A stretch of DNA of 44,610 bases from Puniceicoccales bacterium Verruco_01 (GCA_001604565.1 LVBV01000020.1:1-44610); one strand, 5' to 3'; shown: positions 8,842 to 17,878, counted from the first letter of the stretch. Translations and numbers: made by a program. The notes: generated from the sequence alone by a model not told the origin.

Positions 8842-10284
8842 TCACTCCTCGATCCGGGCGATCCGGACGAGCCGCACCCCATGGGAATTTACAGTCAGGC
8901 TCAGGACGCCCGATTCGATCTCCACTTTTTTTCCGGTCCAGAGGTCCGTCGCCGTGACTTCACGCGGCAGACCGAGCTCAAAGAGATTGATCGTGTAGGT
9001 GGAGGGCTTGCCCGCGTTTTCCAAAGCGTCGATCTTCACGTTGGCGCCGTAGTTCTTCGCGTCTTCGCGCTCCTTGTCCGTCGGCCAGGGAGCATTGAAA
9101 ACCGCGATGTATTTGGCGCCGTCCTCCGGGTCCTCCGCCGTCCAGATCTTCCACTGCCCGCTGCTCTGGAGAAAGCGGTTCCGGACGCTAGCCTGATTCA
9201 CGCGCAGCACCGCGTCGTTGGTAAGCAGCGACAGGGTGAAGTCGTCCATCTTCGCAAAGTCGCCGCCGAACATGAGCGGGCTCTTCGCGATGGCCCACAG
9301 GCTCATGAGGGTCTGCGCCTCGTCGGGGGTGAAGTTGCTTTTGCGGCTGCCGAGAGCGAGGGTGCCCAAGGGCAGCATGTCTGCATCCGGCCAGGCGCCG
9401 TCCTGACGGATGGCGTTCCATTTTTCGAGGCGGTCAAACTGGTCGTAGAGCGAGGCGTAGCTGTCCCAGAAGTCGTCCGAGATGCGCCACATGTTGGCGT
9501 GGCTGCGCACATGGTAGGCGGCCTTGATGGAGGTCTCGCCCGGGGAGAGGGAAAGGACGATGGGCCGCCCCGTCTTGTCGATCGCCCGGCGCACGGCGTC
9601 GATTTCGGGGACGTTCTTCTCATACGGGCGCGAGATGTCGTCCACCTTGACGAAATCCACTCCCCACTGCGCCAGAAGCGCGAAGACGGAATCGTAGTAC
9701 GCCTGCGCGCCGTCCTTTTCCATGTTCACGCCCCACATGTCCGGATTCCAGGCGCAGGGACGCTTCTTGTCGGCAATATCCGCCGCGTGGACCTTTTTGG
9801 CTCCGAGGACCTGCAGGTTCTTTTCCACGGCCAGTCGCGGGATGCCGCGCATGAGGTGCACGCCGAATTTGAGGCCCTTGGAGTGCACGTAATCCGCAAG
9901 GGGTTTGAAGCCCTTGCCGTCCGCGGAGGAGGGGAAGCGGTTCACCGCGGGCAGAAGGCGTCCGTAGGCATCCAGCGCCAGCACCGCGCCCTCCTTGTAG
10001 CCGAAGTCCACCGTGTCCGCCCGGTACCACTGGATGTCCACGACGATGTACTGCCAGCCGTGGTCCTTGAGGTGCTCCGCCATGTAATCCGCGGCAAAGC
10101 GCACCTGCGCCTCGGTCACGGTGGTGCCAAAGCAGTCCCAGCTGTTCCAGCCCATCGGGGGAGTGGGCGCCCAGGCGAGGAAATCAGTGTTGTCCGCAGC
10201 GGCGGCGGGGAGGGCGTCGGGGATCATGAGAGGGGAAAGGAGGGCCAGCACGGAAACTGCGGATCTGGGAAAGAGGTGTGACAT
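8842..10284 (-). CDS. Secreted alpha-galactosidase, GH27 family
   Basis: Glycoside hydrolase of 480 residues expected to release terminal alpha-galactose. An N-terminal signal peptide (about 1-30, ending ALPAAAA) predicts export. The GH27 barrel starts with TPPMGWNSWDCFGT. The nucleophile motif is GVDFVKVDDI (nucleophile about D215) and the acid/base region is MWRISDDFWD (about D270/D271). A C-terminal all-beta domain ends in HGVRLVRIARI. The start at 10284 gives the signal peptide; no Shine-Dalgarno sequence precedes it. It stands alone, with a terminator between it and the upstream VWA gene, so it is probably its own transcription unit. Some GH27 members act on other alpha-linked sugars. 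Confidence 0.92.
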   Translation of the reverse strand: MSHLFPRSAVSVLALLSPLMIPDALPAAAADNTDFLAWAPTPPMGWNSWDCFGTTVTEAQVRFAADYMAEHLKDHGWQYIVVDIQWYRADTVDFGYKEGAVLALDAYGRLLPAVNRFPSSADGKGFKPLADYVHSKGLKFGVHLMRGIPRLAVEKNLQVLGAKKVHAADIADKKRPCAWNPDMWGVNMEKDGAQAYYDSVFALLAQWGVDFVKVDDISRPYEKNVPEIDAVRRAIDKTGRPIVLSLSPGETSIKAAYHVRSHANMWRISDDFWDSYASLYDQFDRLEKWNAIRQDGAWPDADMLPLGTLALGSRKSNFTPDEAQTLMSLWAIAKSPLMFGGDFAKMDDFTLSLLTNDAVLRVNQASVRNRFLQSSGQWKIWTAEDPEDGAKYIAVFNAPWPTDKEREDAKNYGANVKIDALENAGKPSTYTINLFELGLPREVTATDLWTGKKVEIESGVLSLTVNSHGVRLVRIARIEE

Positions 10285-10383
10285 CGCGGGGAATCGGCGG
10301 ACGTGTCGGAAGGGAACACCGCCTTCTATAGATTCGAGCATGGCGGGAAATTTGTCACTCTTTTCCATCCGCCCGCACCGGAC

Positions 10384-10420
10384 AAAAAAATCCTCCCATG
10401 CCGTGCGGCATGGGAGGATT
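10384..10420 (-). terminator. Strong terminator after the VWA gene
   Basis: A perfect 14-bp stem (10389-10402 with 10407-10420, core CCTCCCATGCC) with loop GCAC is followed on the minus strand by a run of seven T. It separates the VWA gene from the alpha-galactosidase gene. Confidence 0.92.
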
Positions 10421-10444
10421 GAAGAGACATTTTCCAATCCGGCT

Positions 10445-13414
10445 TTATTTGCTGACGCCCTGACGGATTAATGCGGCCTCCGTGAGCCATCCAGCAATGG
10501 AATTGACGTAAAACACGCGTTTGCCGGGTTTGCCGCCGGGCTGGATCCACAGCCATCCGTCATACGGATCAAAGGCGTAGATCCACGGGTAGAAATCCTC
10601 GCTCGTCCACTCCCAGCATCCGAGACTCGTGTCGTAGAAATACATGCCGCTCTTCTCGTCGCCGAAATCACTCCAGATCCAGCCGTTTTCGGCACTCCAC
10701 ACCCACGGGAAGTAGTAATTCATGCAAAGGCCGAACCAGGAGCTGTCGATCCAGTCGTTGGCCAGATCCGTGGCGGTGGGCCAGGGAGAATCCGTCTCCG
10801 GTTCCTCGCCGGAGCCGATGACCACCGTCAGGGTCTTCTCGTAAACGGCGGGATCGATGCCGGTGTGGTTGGCTTCCGCAAGGGCGATGCTCGCGGCGTC
10901 GCGCACGGTCAACTGCACCGTGCCGCTCGGAACGTGCGGAACCAGACTCACATAACGACGCGAACCGTCCACGCTTAGATCCGTCACGGTCAGGAAGCGC
11001 TGATCGTCCGGGATCCATTCGAATTCCGGGTTTGTCAGGCCGTAGAAAACGGAAGCTTCAAGCGTGATGGGACTGCCCTCGGAAAGGTAAAGAGGACCAG
11101 AGATTCCCCGCGGTAACTTCACGCTCGGCTCGATGACAATTCCGCGCTCCACGTCGGAAAAAAGATTGCTGTTAACGCTAAAGGTGGCGTTCGAGGTAAC
11201 ATAATCGTCGTTCTTGTTTCCGGAGAGGGTAATTTTCACCGTGCGGAGAACATTCCCGCGCTTGGGGCTCGCGTAACGCAACCAGTAGATGCTGTTGGCG
11301 TCCTCTTCGATGCGCAGCTGCACGTCGGCCAGAACCCTCTTCAGGTTGCCGTTGTCACTCTGGGTGTTGACGAGGGTCTCCCAATATCCCGCGTTGCCGA
11401 GCCGGGCCAGCTCGTCGCCGTCCATCTCGTCCGTGTTGATCGCCAGGCCGACCGCTGTGATGCGCTTGTCCGCGCTGTCACGTTTGGTGAGAACCTCTTC
11501 GAGAGTCTTGCGCCCCGCCTGATCGTTGCCGTCGCTCACGATGACAAGGTATCCCTCGTTCATGATCTTGTCCGTGGGGAAGCTGTCCGGAAACACATCC
11601 GTCCAGAGGTCGAGCGCATCAAGAACCGCGCCGTTGAGGTCTGTCGTGGCGGAACCCACCTGAATGCTGTCGAGGGCCGCGTTGAGCAGGGCGGGATCGT
11701 TCGTATAATCCTGAACCATCGCCAGGGTGTTCGAGAAAGTGTAAACGGCGGTTCTCTGGTTTGGCAGCATCGACGCCACCATCAGCTTCGCCGCCTCGCG
11801 AACCTGGTTCAACACACCGCCCATGCTGGCGCTGTTGTCGATCAGGAGCACCGTCTGGATCATCGTCGGAATCTCGCCCATCGTGCCCACGTGGGGCGAG
11901 GCCTCGATCGGGGAGACGGGTGTGCCGTCCTCGCTGATCCGGAAGAGCTCGGGATGCTGCTTGATGTAGGCCGTGGGATAATCAACGTGCCCATTGGCGT
12001 ACGGAGCTGCGGAATCGATGTTCCCGGTAAGACGGAAGATGGCGTTCACATAGAACGAATCGGCGAAACCGCTCTTGAGCGTGAAGCACACGTCGGGGGT
12101 GGCATCCACCAGATGCAGGGGAAGGGCCGCCTCGATGAAGTGACCGGCGGCGTCCGTTGAACGGATGCGTACGGAAACGGCCCGGTATACATCGTCACCG
12201 CTAAAGGTGTCCGCGGTCAGCAGTTTGTTGCCCTGAATCGTGAAACGGGAGTTGCTGTAATCCCCGACGCCTTCCGCGAAGGTGTAGATGAAGGTGTCAC
12301 CGGTGTCGGAATCAGTGGTGGAAAGGGTTGCCACTTCCGTTCCCGAGGCAACGGAGTCGGAGAAATAGGAGGGAGAAGCCGAGATTCCCGAAGGCGCCGC
12401 CAGATTCGGGGTGAAGTTCGCAAGGATTGTCTTGTGGTCGTCCATCACCACCTGAAGCGGGTTGTCGGACTGGTTTACCGCGGCCACATCCCCCATCCAG
12501 CGGGAGAAGGCGCGATCCGTGGAGGAAGGCGTGCCCGGCCGCAGTGTCACAATCGCGCCCGGCGCGTAAACCGCCGCCGATGGATTTGCGATGATCGAAC
12601 CGTAAACGCCTTTTGCGTCCAGCTGATAACCGATGAGGAGCGTCCCCGAGGCGCTGCCTGTGTAGTTCTGCTCGTCAATTGTGGCGGTCACGGAGTGGTT
12701 GCCGGCGGTGGAGACAGGCGTTTCCTCCCCGTCATACAGAACGACAACCTTGAGGCCTTTCGGCGTGGTGCTCACGGTCGCCTGCTTCGGATTGCCGTCG
12801 AAGAGGACCTCCGTGTCCGTCAGGGTGATCGTGGCCGTGGCGGGATCGACAACAAGCGTCTTCGTGACGGAGGCGGCGGGCATGTAATTCGCGTCACCCG
12901 CCTGCGAAGCCGCGACGACCACGGTTCCGGCTCCAGTGATGTTCAGGGTGTTTCCGGAGACCGTGGCCGGACCGCTTTGAACGGAAAAAGTCACGGTGAG
13001 GCCGGAGGAGGCCGTCGCGGAAAGCTGAATCGGTTTGCCACCATAGGTCACCCGATCCGGAAGGCCGACAAACTGAATCGTCTGCGAGCCGCGCGCCACG
13101 TTGATCGTCAGCGTTGCGGAACCGGTCCCATATGTGTTTGAGGCAGAAATGGTCGCGTTGAAGATTCCCGCCGTGGTGGGTTTGCCGGAAATGACGCCCG
13201 TTGATGAATTCACGGTCAGTCCTCCCGGCAGGCCCGTTGCGTTATAAACGGAGGGCTGGGGTGAGGCGGTTGCGGTAATCTGGTGGGAAAAAGCCACACC
13301 GACAGTGGCGAACTGAGCGCCGTTGGAAAGGACCGGCGCATAGCCGCTCGGGACTGCGGACAAATCCATGCAGAAACAGAATGCGCAAAACAGCAAAACC
13401 AGTTTACGGGTCAT
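10445..13414 (-). CDS. Large secreted protein: Ig-like modules, VWA domain and Trp-rich C-terminus
   Basis: Predicted extracellular or surface protein of 989 residues. It has a signal peptide (about 1-20) and an Ig-like putative domain at about 25-106 (TGLPGGLTVNSSTGVISGKP). Beta-rich MBG/Ig-like modules lie at about 108-262, an InlB-type repeat at about 268-336 (YGSIIANPSAAVYAPG ... FSRWMGD ... KTILANF), and a cadherin-like module at about 340-436. The VWA domain (about 515-700) has an intact MIDAS: DNSAS (526-530), T590/T591 and SDGND (from 627). The last 80 residues are very rich in Trp and Tyr (CWEWTSEDFYPWIYAFDPYD). Such tails recur in secreted verrucomicrobial proteins, as I recall, and may anchor or sort the protein. 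A role in adhesion is inferred. A promoter lies at 13480-13508. Confidence 0.85.
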   Translation of the reverse strand: MTRKLVLLFCAFCFCMDLSAVPSGYAPVLSNGAQFATVGVAFSHQITATASPQPSVYNATGLPGGLTVNSSTGVISGKPTTAGIFNATISASNTYGTGSATLTINVARGSQTIQFVGLPDRVTYGGKPIQLSATASSGLTVTFSVQSGPATVSGNTLNITGAGTVVVAASQAGDANYMPAASVTKTLVVDPATATITLTDTEVLFDGNPKQATVSTTPKGLKVVVLYDGEETPVSTAGNHSVTATIDEQNYTGSASGTLLIGYQLDAKGVYGSIIANPSAAVYAPGAIVTLRPGTPSSTDRAFSRWMGDVAAVNQSDNPLQVVMDDHKTILANFTPNLAAPSGISASPSYFSDSVASGTEVATLSTTDSDTGDTFIYTFAEGVGDYSNSRFTIQGNKLLTADTFSGDDVYRAVSVRIRSTDAAGHFIEAALPLHLVDATPDVCFTLKSGFADSFYVNAIFRLTGNIDSAAPYANGHVDYPTAYIKQHPELFRISEDGTPVSPIEASPHVGTMGEIPTMIQTVLLIDNSASMGGVLNQVREAAKLMVASMLPNQRTAVYTFSNTLAMVQDYTNDPALLNAALDSIQVGSATTDLNGAVLDALDLWTDVFPDSFPTDKIMNEGYLVIVSDGNDQAGRKTLEEVLTKRDSADKRITAVGLAINTDEMDGDELARLGNAGYWETLVNTQSDNGNLKRVLADVQLRIEEDANSIYWLRYASPKRGNVLRTVKITLSGNKNDDYVTSNATFSVNSNLFSDVERGIVIEPSVKLPRGISGPLYLSEGSPITLEASVFYGLTNPEFEWIPDDQRFLTVTDLSVDGSRRYVSLVPHVPSGTVQLTVRDAASIALAEANHTGIDPAVYEKTLTVVIGSGEEPETDSPWPTATDLANDWIDSSWFGLCMNYYFPWVWSAENGWIWSDFGDEKSGMYFYDTSLGCWEWTSEDFYPWIYAFDPYDGWLWIQPGGKPGKRVFYVNSIAGWLTEAALIRQGVSK

Positions 13415-13479
13415 GGGGATGGTGGGTTGAGGATCAGAGAGAGGGCGGGCGTTCAGCCTGGGCTCCGTCTCACGCGGTT

Positions 13480-13508
13480 ATACTATCCAATGCGAAAAAA
13501 TGGTTCAA
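13480..13508 (-). promoter_or_regulatory. Sigma-70-type promoter for the VWA gene
   Basis: On the minus strand, TTGAAC (13508-13503), a 17-bp spacer and TAGTAT (13485-13480). Transcription would start near 13473 and give a leader of about 60 bases. Both boxes are near consensus with ideal spacing. Confidence 0.6.
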
Positions 13509-13593
13509 TAAGAAAAACGTAAATATCACAAAACGGCCCGGGATGGTAACTGGGACAGAGAAGAAGGAGACGAAATCAGACAGAATTCTGCGG

Positions 13594-13632
13594 ACGCCCC
13601 TGCGGGGAGCTCCGGCATCCCAGTCATGCCGG
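13594..13632 (-). terminator. Two hairpins downstream of the beta-barrel gene
   Basis: Right after the barrel stop codon the minus strand has CCGGCAT/ATGCCGG (13612-13632), then a smaller GCTCCCC/GGGGC stem (about 13594-13610). Neither is followed by a proper T-run, so they may act as a weak or Rho-assisted terminator or as mRNA 3'-end protection. Confidence 0.35.
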
Positions 13633-13640
13633 GTCATTTC

Positions 13641-14306
13641 CTAGAAATGCCAGAATACGCCGGCGGCGAAATTGAGGTTGTCGACGTGGTCGTTGTTCGC
13701 GTAGTTCATCTCGAAATTCGCGCCGATGCGGTTGGTGAACCAGTAGTTGAACATGCCGCCCACGCTCGTCTGGGAGCCGTAATCACTGTCGGTGCTCAGC
13801 AGATAGTCCACATACGGGATGAAGGAGAAGCCGCGCAGAAGATGGATTTCCACACCGGCCTCGCCGCCATAGAAAAAGTTGTCGCTGTCCTCCTTGAAGT
13901 TGTAGCGCTTGTTCTTGAAGTTCAACGTCTGGTAGCCGGCGATTGCCGAAAAGTAGGGGGCGAAAACCCCGTCGTTCGCGTCGTAGAAGGTCAGGAGCAC
14001 CTCGTAATCGTTTTGGTCGAGGGTGTAGGTTTCGGTATTGTTCTGATTGGTCCGGCCGGAGATCATGACCGACGCATCCATACCCACGCCGCCCTGGACG
14101 CCGATATGCTTGTTCGCGCGCGCGCCGACGCCGATGTAATCCAGATCCAGACCGGACTGATAATGGCCCATGTCAACATTGCTGTACAGCGCCGACACCG
14201 AGACAAAGTCGGTTCCCAGAACGCCGTCGGCCCTTTCTGGTGCGCCGGAAGCGCTGAAGGCAAAAGCAGGAATCAGTGACAGGGCGAGTGTGAGTTTGGT
14301 CTTCAT
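13641..14306 (-). CDS. Outer-membrane beta-barrel protein
   Basis: A 221-residue protein with a clear signal peptide (MKTKLTLALSLIPAFAFSASGA, positions 1-22) followed by alternating amphipathic beta-strands and ending in GVFWHF. A C-terminal aromatic residue is the usual recognition signal for the BAM complex. The size suits an 8-strand OmpA/OmpW-like barrel. I do not recognise a specific family and the cargo or role is unknown. The start at 14306 fits the signal peptide; it is preceded by CCATC rather than a Shine-Dalgarno sequence. A near-consensus promoter about 200 bases upstream predicts a long 5' leader. Confidence 0.8.
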   Translation of the reverse strand: MKTKLTLALSLIPAFAFSASGAPERADGVLGTDFVSVSALYSNVDMGHYQSGLDLDYIGVGARANKHIGVQGGVGMDASVMISGRTNQNNTETYTLDQNDYEVLLTFYDANDGVFAPYFSAIAGYQTLNFKNKRYNFKEDSDNFFYGGEAGVEIHLLRGFSFIPYVDYLLSTDSDYGSQTSVGGMFNYWFTNRIGANFEMNYANNDHVDNLNFAAGVFWHF

Positions 14307-14651
14307 GATGGATATTGCAGGGTTGAGAGCCGGATGTCGGGGAATGTCGACGAATGTAACCCGCTCAGAATGATGGGTTGTTCGGGGAAACCTGTCTTGA
14401 TTGTTGTCTATGAACCGTTCCAAACAGTCTCAATCTGCGTTTTCTCCGAAAAACCGATCACTTCACGAGTTTGCACATTTACGGGCATCCCGCACCTATT
14501 TACTATTTTTTTATAGAGCGTCGGACGATACCCGTCAAGAATAAGCGAAAACTGAATTTTGCGCGAAACTCCCTCTCGGGGTGTGGGATTGGGCTTGCGC
14601 AAACGAGGCCAGATCGTTACGGGCAAGAATTCTTGCGCTCCCTCTGGGGAA
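14307..14651. other. Long leader region of the beta-barrel gene (345 bp without a gene)
   Basis: The region between the barrel start and tRNA-Gln holds the barrel promoter (14510-14538), about 197 bases of leader, and a 14-bp palindrome GCAAGAATTCTTGC at 14623-14636 downstream of the tRNA. A second, weaker promoter candidate (TTGAGA 14433-14428, 17 bp, TAGACA 14410-14405) lies nearer the gene. No short gene with convincing coding character is seen. Confidence 0.5.
14510..14538 (-). promoter_or_regulatory. Near-consensus sigma-70 promoter for the beta-barrel gene
   Basis: On the minus strand, TTGACG (14538-14533), a 17-bp spacer and TATAAA (14515-14510). This is the best promoter match in the window. 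Transcription should begin near 14503. Confidence 0.7.
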
Positions 14652-14726
14652 TGGCTGGCCGACCTGGACTTGAACCAGGAATAACGGAACCAAAATCCGC
14701 TGTGTTGCCAATTACACCATCGGCCA
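14652..14726 (-). tRNA. tRNA-Gln (UUG)
   Basis: Cloverleaf of 72 bases plus encoded CCA. The acceptor stem is TGGCCGA/TCGGCCA with discriminator G. The anticodon loop TTTTGGT gives anticodon UUG. The T-arm carries GGTTCAAGTCC. The T1-A72 first pair is typical of glutamine tRNAs. Confidence 0.95.
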
Positions 14727-14740
14727 TCGTAAACCCACAG

Positions 14741-14768
14741 AAGCTACCGGGACGGGGTTTGGGGTCAA
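14741..14768 (-). promoter_or_regulatory. Possible promoter of tRNA-Gln
   Basis: TTGACC (14768-14763), a 16-bp spacer and TAGCTT (14746-14741) on the minus strand, ending 14 bases before the tRNA 5' end. The spacing is right and the match moderate. Confidence 0.45.
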
Positions 14769-14811
14769 GCTCCAAGGATTTTCGACGAATTTTGCCTCTT
14801 TTGCGGATCGT

Positions 14812-14840
14812 TTGACAGTTGGGCTTCCCGGTGCGATTGT
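14812..14840 (+). promoter_or_regulatory. Promoter candidate for the histidine kinase, placed for a leaderless mRNA
   Basis: A perfect TTGACA (14812-14817), a 17-bp spacer and GATTGT (14835-14840, 3 of 6 matches). The predicted +1 falls at about 14846-14848, which is the ATG itself. The -10 is weak, so this needs transcript mapping. Confidence 0.45.
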
Positions 14841-14845
14841 GACGT

Positions 14846-15937
14846 ATGCCGGGAGCGCGGATCGTGGAGACGGGAGAGGGATTGAGGCTGGCGGACGAGT
14901 TTTTCGCGGAGGTGTCGCCCTCGCACCTGACGGTCCTCGATTCCACGGGCCGGATTGTCTTTGCCAATGCGAAGATGCGCGAATTTCTGGGCCGTCCTTC
15001 CGGGGAGGGGATTCCGGGACTGCGTTTCGACGAGGTGATGAAGGGGCTCGGAAGCGGGGCCGACCTGCCGTCGGAACCCTGCGACAACGCCGAATTCTCG
15101 GCTGCGGTGGGTTCGACGCGCTGCGGAGAGCTGCGCGAGGGGGAATTCGCGTTGCGGGGTTCCCAAGGTGCCACAACGGTCTATCTCTGCCACATCCGCA
15201 CGATGGAGACGCCCGAGGGGATCTTCACGGCTGTGTCGATGGACGATCTCTCCCCGGCCAAGCGGTGCGACACCTTCGAGAAGGTGGTGCACAACGATCT
15301 TTTGAACGCAACCTCGGGCCTCATGGGGCTTCTCGATGTGATCCGCGACGCGGACAGCGAGTGCACCGAATCCGGACGCCTGATCCGCACGGCGAGGCTC
15401 TTCACGGAATTTCTTTTTGACGAGATTCTGTTCTCGCGGGCGCTCGCCTTTGCGGAGGCCGGGATGCTGGAGCCCCTTCTGGAACCGGTGCCCGTCAACT
15501 GGGTGATCGACCGCACGGCGGAGCGGTACGCCACGCAGGTGCATGCGGGTCTTGTGCGGCTGGAGGTCTTCCGGATGGCGGACAATCCCTCCATCGTCGC
15601 CGACCGCAGGCTCATGGTGCGGGTTCTCCTGAACCTCTTGCGCAACGCCGTGGAAGCGTCCCCGAAGGAGGTTCCCGTCCGCCTTTCCGCGCGGGTGCAC
15701 GAGGGCGCCGTCCTCTTTGCCGTGCACAACATTGGCGCGATCGCGGCCCCGGTGCGCGGGAGCATCTTCCGCCGTTCGTTTTCCACCAAGGGACGCGGCA
15801 GGGGCCTTGGCACCTACAGTGCGCGGCTCTTCACCGAAAAATATCTCGGCGGCAGAGTGTGGTTCACCTCCTCCGAGGCGGAAGGCACCACCTTCTTCGT
15901 GGAGATCCCGCTTGTCAGTTCCGGTGAGGGAATCTGA
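14846..15937 (+). CDS. Soluble PAS-domain sensor histidine kinase
   Basis: A 363-residue cytoplasmic two-component kinase without transmembrane segments. A PAS-like domain covers about 15-135 (VLDSTGRIVFANAKMREFLG). The H-box is FEKVVHNDLLNATSGL with the likely phospho-acceptor H149. The ATPase domain has the N-box LLNLLRNAVEASP (N267), an atypical G1 box HNIGAIAAP in place of DxGxG, an F-box RRSFSTKGRGRGLGTYSA and a final GTTFFVEIPL. This ATPase layout is that of a coherent bacterial kinase subgroup, so the altered G1 need not mean loss of activity. No response regulator is adjacent. The stop is 11 bp from the convergent YugP gene. Confidence 0.88.
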   Translation: MPGARIVETGEGLRLADEFFAEVSPSHLTVLDSTGRIVFANAKMREFLGRPSGEGIPGLRFDEVMKGLGSGADLPSEPCDNAEFSAAVGSTRCGELREGEFALRGSQGATTVYLCHIRTMETPEGIFTAVSMDDLSPAKRCDTFEKVVHNDLLNATSGLMGLLDVIRDADSECTESGRLIRTARLFTEFLFDEILFSRALAFAEAGMLEPLLEPVPVNWVIDRTAERYATQVHAGLVRLEVFRMADNPSIVADRRLMVRVLLNLLRNAVEASPKEVPVRLSARVHEGAVLFAVHNIGAIAAPVRGSIFRRSFSTKGRGRGLGTYSARLFTEKYLGGRVWFTSSEAEGTTFFVEIPLVSSGEGI

Positions 15938-15948
15938 ATTGATTCTTT

Positions 15949-16635
15949 CTAGTCGTCGCGCGAGGCGGCGAAGAAGTAGAGGAGCCAGCCGAGCGACGCG
16001 ATGAACGCCGCCACGTAGGTCAGCGCCGCCGCGCCGAGAGTGTCCGCCACGCCCGCCATCTCGTCCTTCCCGAGGATGCCCAGGCCCACCAGCTTCTCCT
16101 TGGCGCGGGAGCTCGCGTTGAACTCCACAGGCAGCGTGACGAGCTGGAAGAGCGTGAGAACGCCGTAGATTGCCGCGCCGAGGAGCGCGATCGGCTTGAT
16201 GAGGCCGATGAAGAAGCCCACGATGAAGATGACAGGCAGCATGTTCGAGGCGAACTGCGTCGCCGGGACGAGCGCCATGCGCCAGGAGAGCATCGAATAC
16301 CCCACCTTGTGCTGCACGGCGTGCCCCGCCTCGTGCGCCGCAACGCCCAGGGCCGCGAGGCTCCTTCCATAGTAGTTCTCTTCGCTCAAGGCCAGCTGCT
16401 TGCGGACGGGGTCGTAGTGGTCCGTCAGGTGCCCGCGGATCGGGACGATCGAAACGTCGTCGATCCCGGCCTGACGCATCACGTAGCGCGCCGCCTCCAT
16501 GCCGGTCATGCCGCTGCGCGAGCCCACCTTGCTCCACTTGGCATAGGTGCTGGAAACGCGCAGCTGCGCCCAGATGCCGAGGATCAGGGCAAGGGCGATG
16601 ACGACGATGGCGAGGATGAAGAGAGGATTGCTCAT
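15949..16635 (-). CDS. YugP-type membrane zinc metallopeptidase
   Basis: A 228-residue integral membrane protein of the neutral zinc metallopeptidase family (Zn_peptidase_2, Pfam PF04298). It has an N-terminal membrane helix (about 5-24), a cytosolic part with the zinc-binding HEAGH motif at 101-105 (AAHEAGHAVQHK), and three further hydrophobic segments (about 127-146, 148-168, 204-223). It may take part in membrane protein quality control; substrates are unknown for the family. A promoter candidate lies so close (16645-16674) that the mRNA would have almost no leader. It is divergent from ychF. Confidence 0.9.
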   Translation of the reverse strand: MSNPLFILAIVVIALALILGIWAQLRVSSTYAKWSKVGSRSGMTGMEAARYVMRQAGIDDVSIVPIRGHLTDHYDPVRKQLALSEENYYGRSLAALGVAAHEAGHAVQHKVGYSMLSWRMALVPATQFASNMLPVIFIVGFFIGLIKPIALLGAAIYGVLTLFQLVTLPVEFNASSRAKEKLVGLGILGKDEMAGVADTLGAAALTYVAAFIASLGWLLYFFAASRDD

Positions 16636-16644
16636 TTTAGGAAA

Positions 16645-16674
16645 GTATTATGGTTACGTTCCTGTAAGAGGCAA
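16645..16674 (-). promoter_or_regulatory. Promoter candidate for the YugP-type gene
   Basis: TTGCCT (16674-16669), an 18-bp spacer and TAATAC (16650-16645) on the minus strand. The start codon is at 16635, 9 bases beyond the -10, so the leader would be 0-4 bases. Confidence 0.45.
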
Positions 16675-16774
16675 GTTTACCTTGATTGTTCCCGATTCGC
16701 GACCGAATCGGCGGGCGGACGGGCGCGCTTGCGGCTCGACAGGCGGGAAGGCCCCGCGCTAGGCTGACGATTCC

Positions 16775-17878
16775 ATGCAGGCAGGCATCATAGGACTCCC
16801 GAACGTCGGCAAGAGCACGCTTTTCAACGCCCTCACGCGTTCCCACAAGGCCGAGGCGGCCAATTATCCCTTTTGCACGATCGAGCCGAACGTCGGCGTC
16901 GTGACCGTGCCGGACGAGCGGCTGGACTGGCTCGCCGTCATGGCCAAGCCCGAGAAGATCGTCCCGGCGACGATCGAATTCGTCGATATCGCGGGCCTTG
17001 TCGCGGGCGCGAGCAAGGGCGAGGGCCTCGGCAACAAGTTCCTGGCGAACATCCGCGAGGTGGACGCCGTCGTTCACGTCGTCCGCTGCTTCGAGAACGA
17101 CGACATCGTGCACACCGCCGGTTCCATCGACCCGGTGCGCGACATTGGCATCATCGAGACCGAGCTCATTCTTGCCGACATCCAGTCGCTGGAGCGCCAG
17201 CTGGAGACGAACCAGCGCAAGGCCAAGGGGCAGGACAAGGACGCGATCGCGAACGTCGATCTCATTAGCCGCCTCATTCCCTTCCTCAATCAGGGCCAGT
17301 CCGCCAACCTCTTCCCCGTCAAGGACGAGGAGGAGAAAAAGAGACTCGACCACCTCTTCCTCCTTTCCGCCAAGAGCGTCCTCTACGCCTGCAACGTGGC
17401 CGAGGACGACCTCCTCGACATTTCCGGCAACAAATTCGTCGCCGCCGTGCGCGATTATGTGTCGAAGCACCGCAACAGCGGCATCGCCGTCATCTGCTCC
17501 AAGCTGGAGGAGGAGCTCGGCGAAATGACGCCCGCCGAGGGACGCGAGTTCCTCCAGTCGATGGGCGTTGCCGACTCCGGCGTGTCCAGCCTCATCAAGG
17601 CCACCTACGACCTTCTCGGCCTTGCCTCCTTCCTCACCGAGGGTCCCAAGGAGGTCCGCGCGTGGACCTTCCACAAGGGCATGTCCGCCCCGCAGTGTTC
17701 CGCCGTCATCCACACGGACTTCGAAAAGAACTTCATCAAGGCCGAGGTCGTCTCCTACGAGGACCTCAAGGCCGCGGGCACCGTCGCCAAGGCCCGCGAG
17801 GCCGGCAAGTACCGCATCGAGGGCAAGGAATACGAAATGCAGGACGGCGACGTCGTCGTCTTCAAAGTCAACTGCTAG
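16775..17878 (+). CDS. ychF: Redox-regulated ATPase/GTPase YchF
   Basis: Universally conserved 367-residue member of the Obg family that binds ribosomes and prefers ATP. The P-loop is [12 protein letters not shown] at the N-terminus, the G3 box lies in [19 protein letters not shown], and the G4-like NVAEDD comes after a coiled-coil insert. The C-terminal TGS-type domain contains VRAWTFHKG and ends [16 protein letters not shown]. No Shine-Dalgarno sequence is visible; a weak TAGGCT -10-like box ends 9 bases before the ATG. The stop codon TAG is part of the first palindrome of the repeat at 17875-17978. Confidence 0.97.
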   Translation: MQAGIIGLPNVGKSTLFNALTRSHKAEAANYPFCTIEPNVGVVTVPDERLDWLAVMAKPEKIVPATIEFVDIAGLVAGASKGEGLGNKFLANIREVDAVVHVVRCFENDDIVHTAGSIDPVRDIGIIETELILADIQSLERQLETNQRKAKGQDKDAIANVDLISRLIPFLNQGQSANLFPVKDEEEKKRLDHLFLLSAKSVLYACNVAEDDLLDISGNKFVAAVRDYVSKHRNSGIAVICSKLEEELGEMTPAEGREFLQSMGVADSGVSSLIKATYDLLGLASFLTEGPKEVRAWTFHKGMSAPQCSAVIHTDFEKNFIKAEVVSYEDLKAAGTVAKAREAGKYRIEGKEYEMQDGDVVVFKVNC

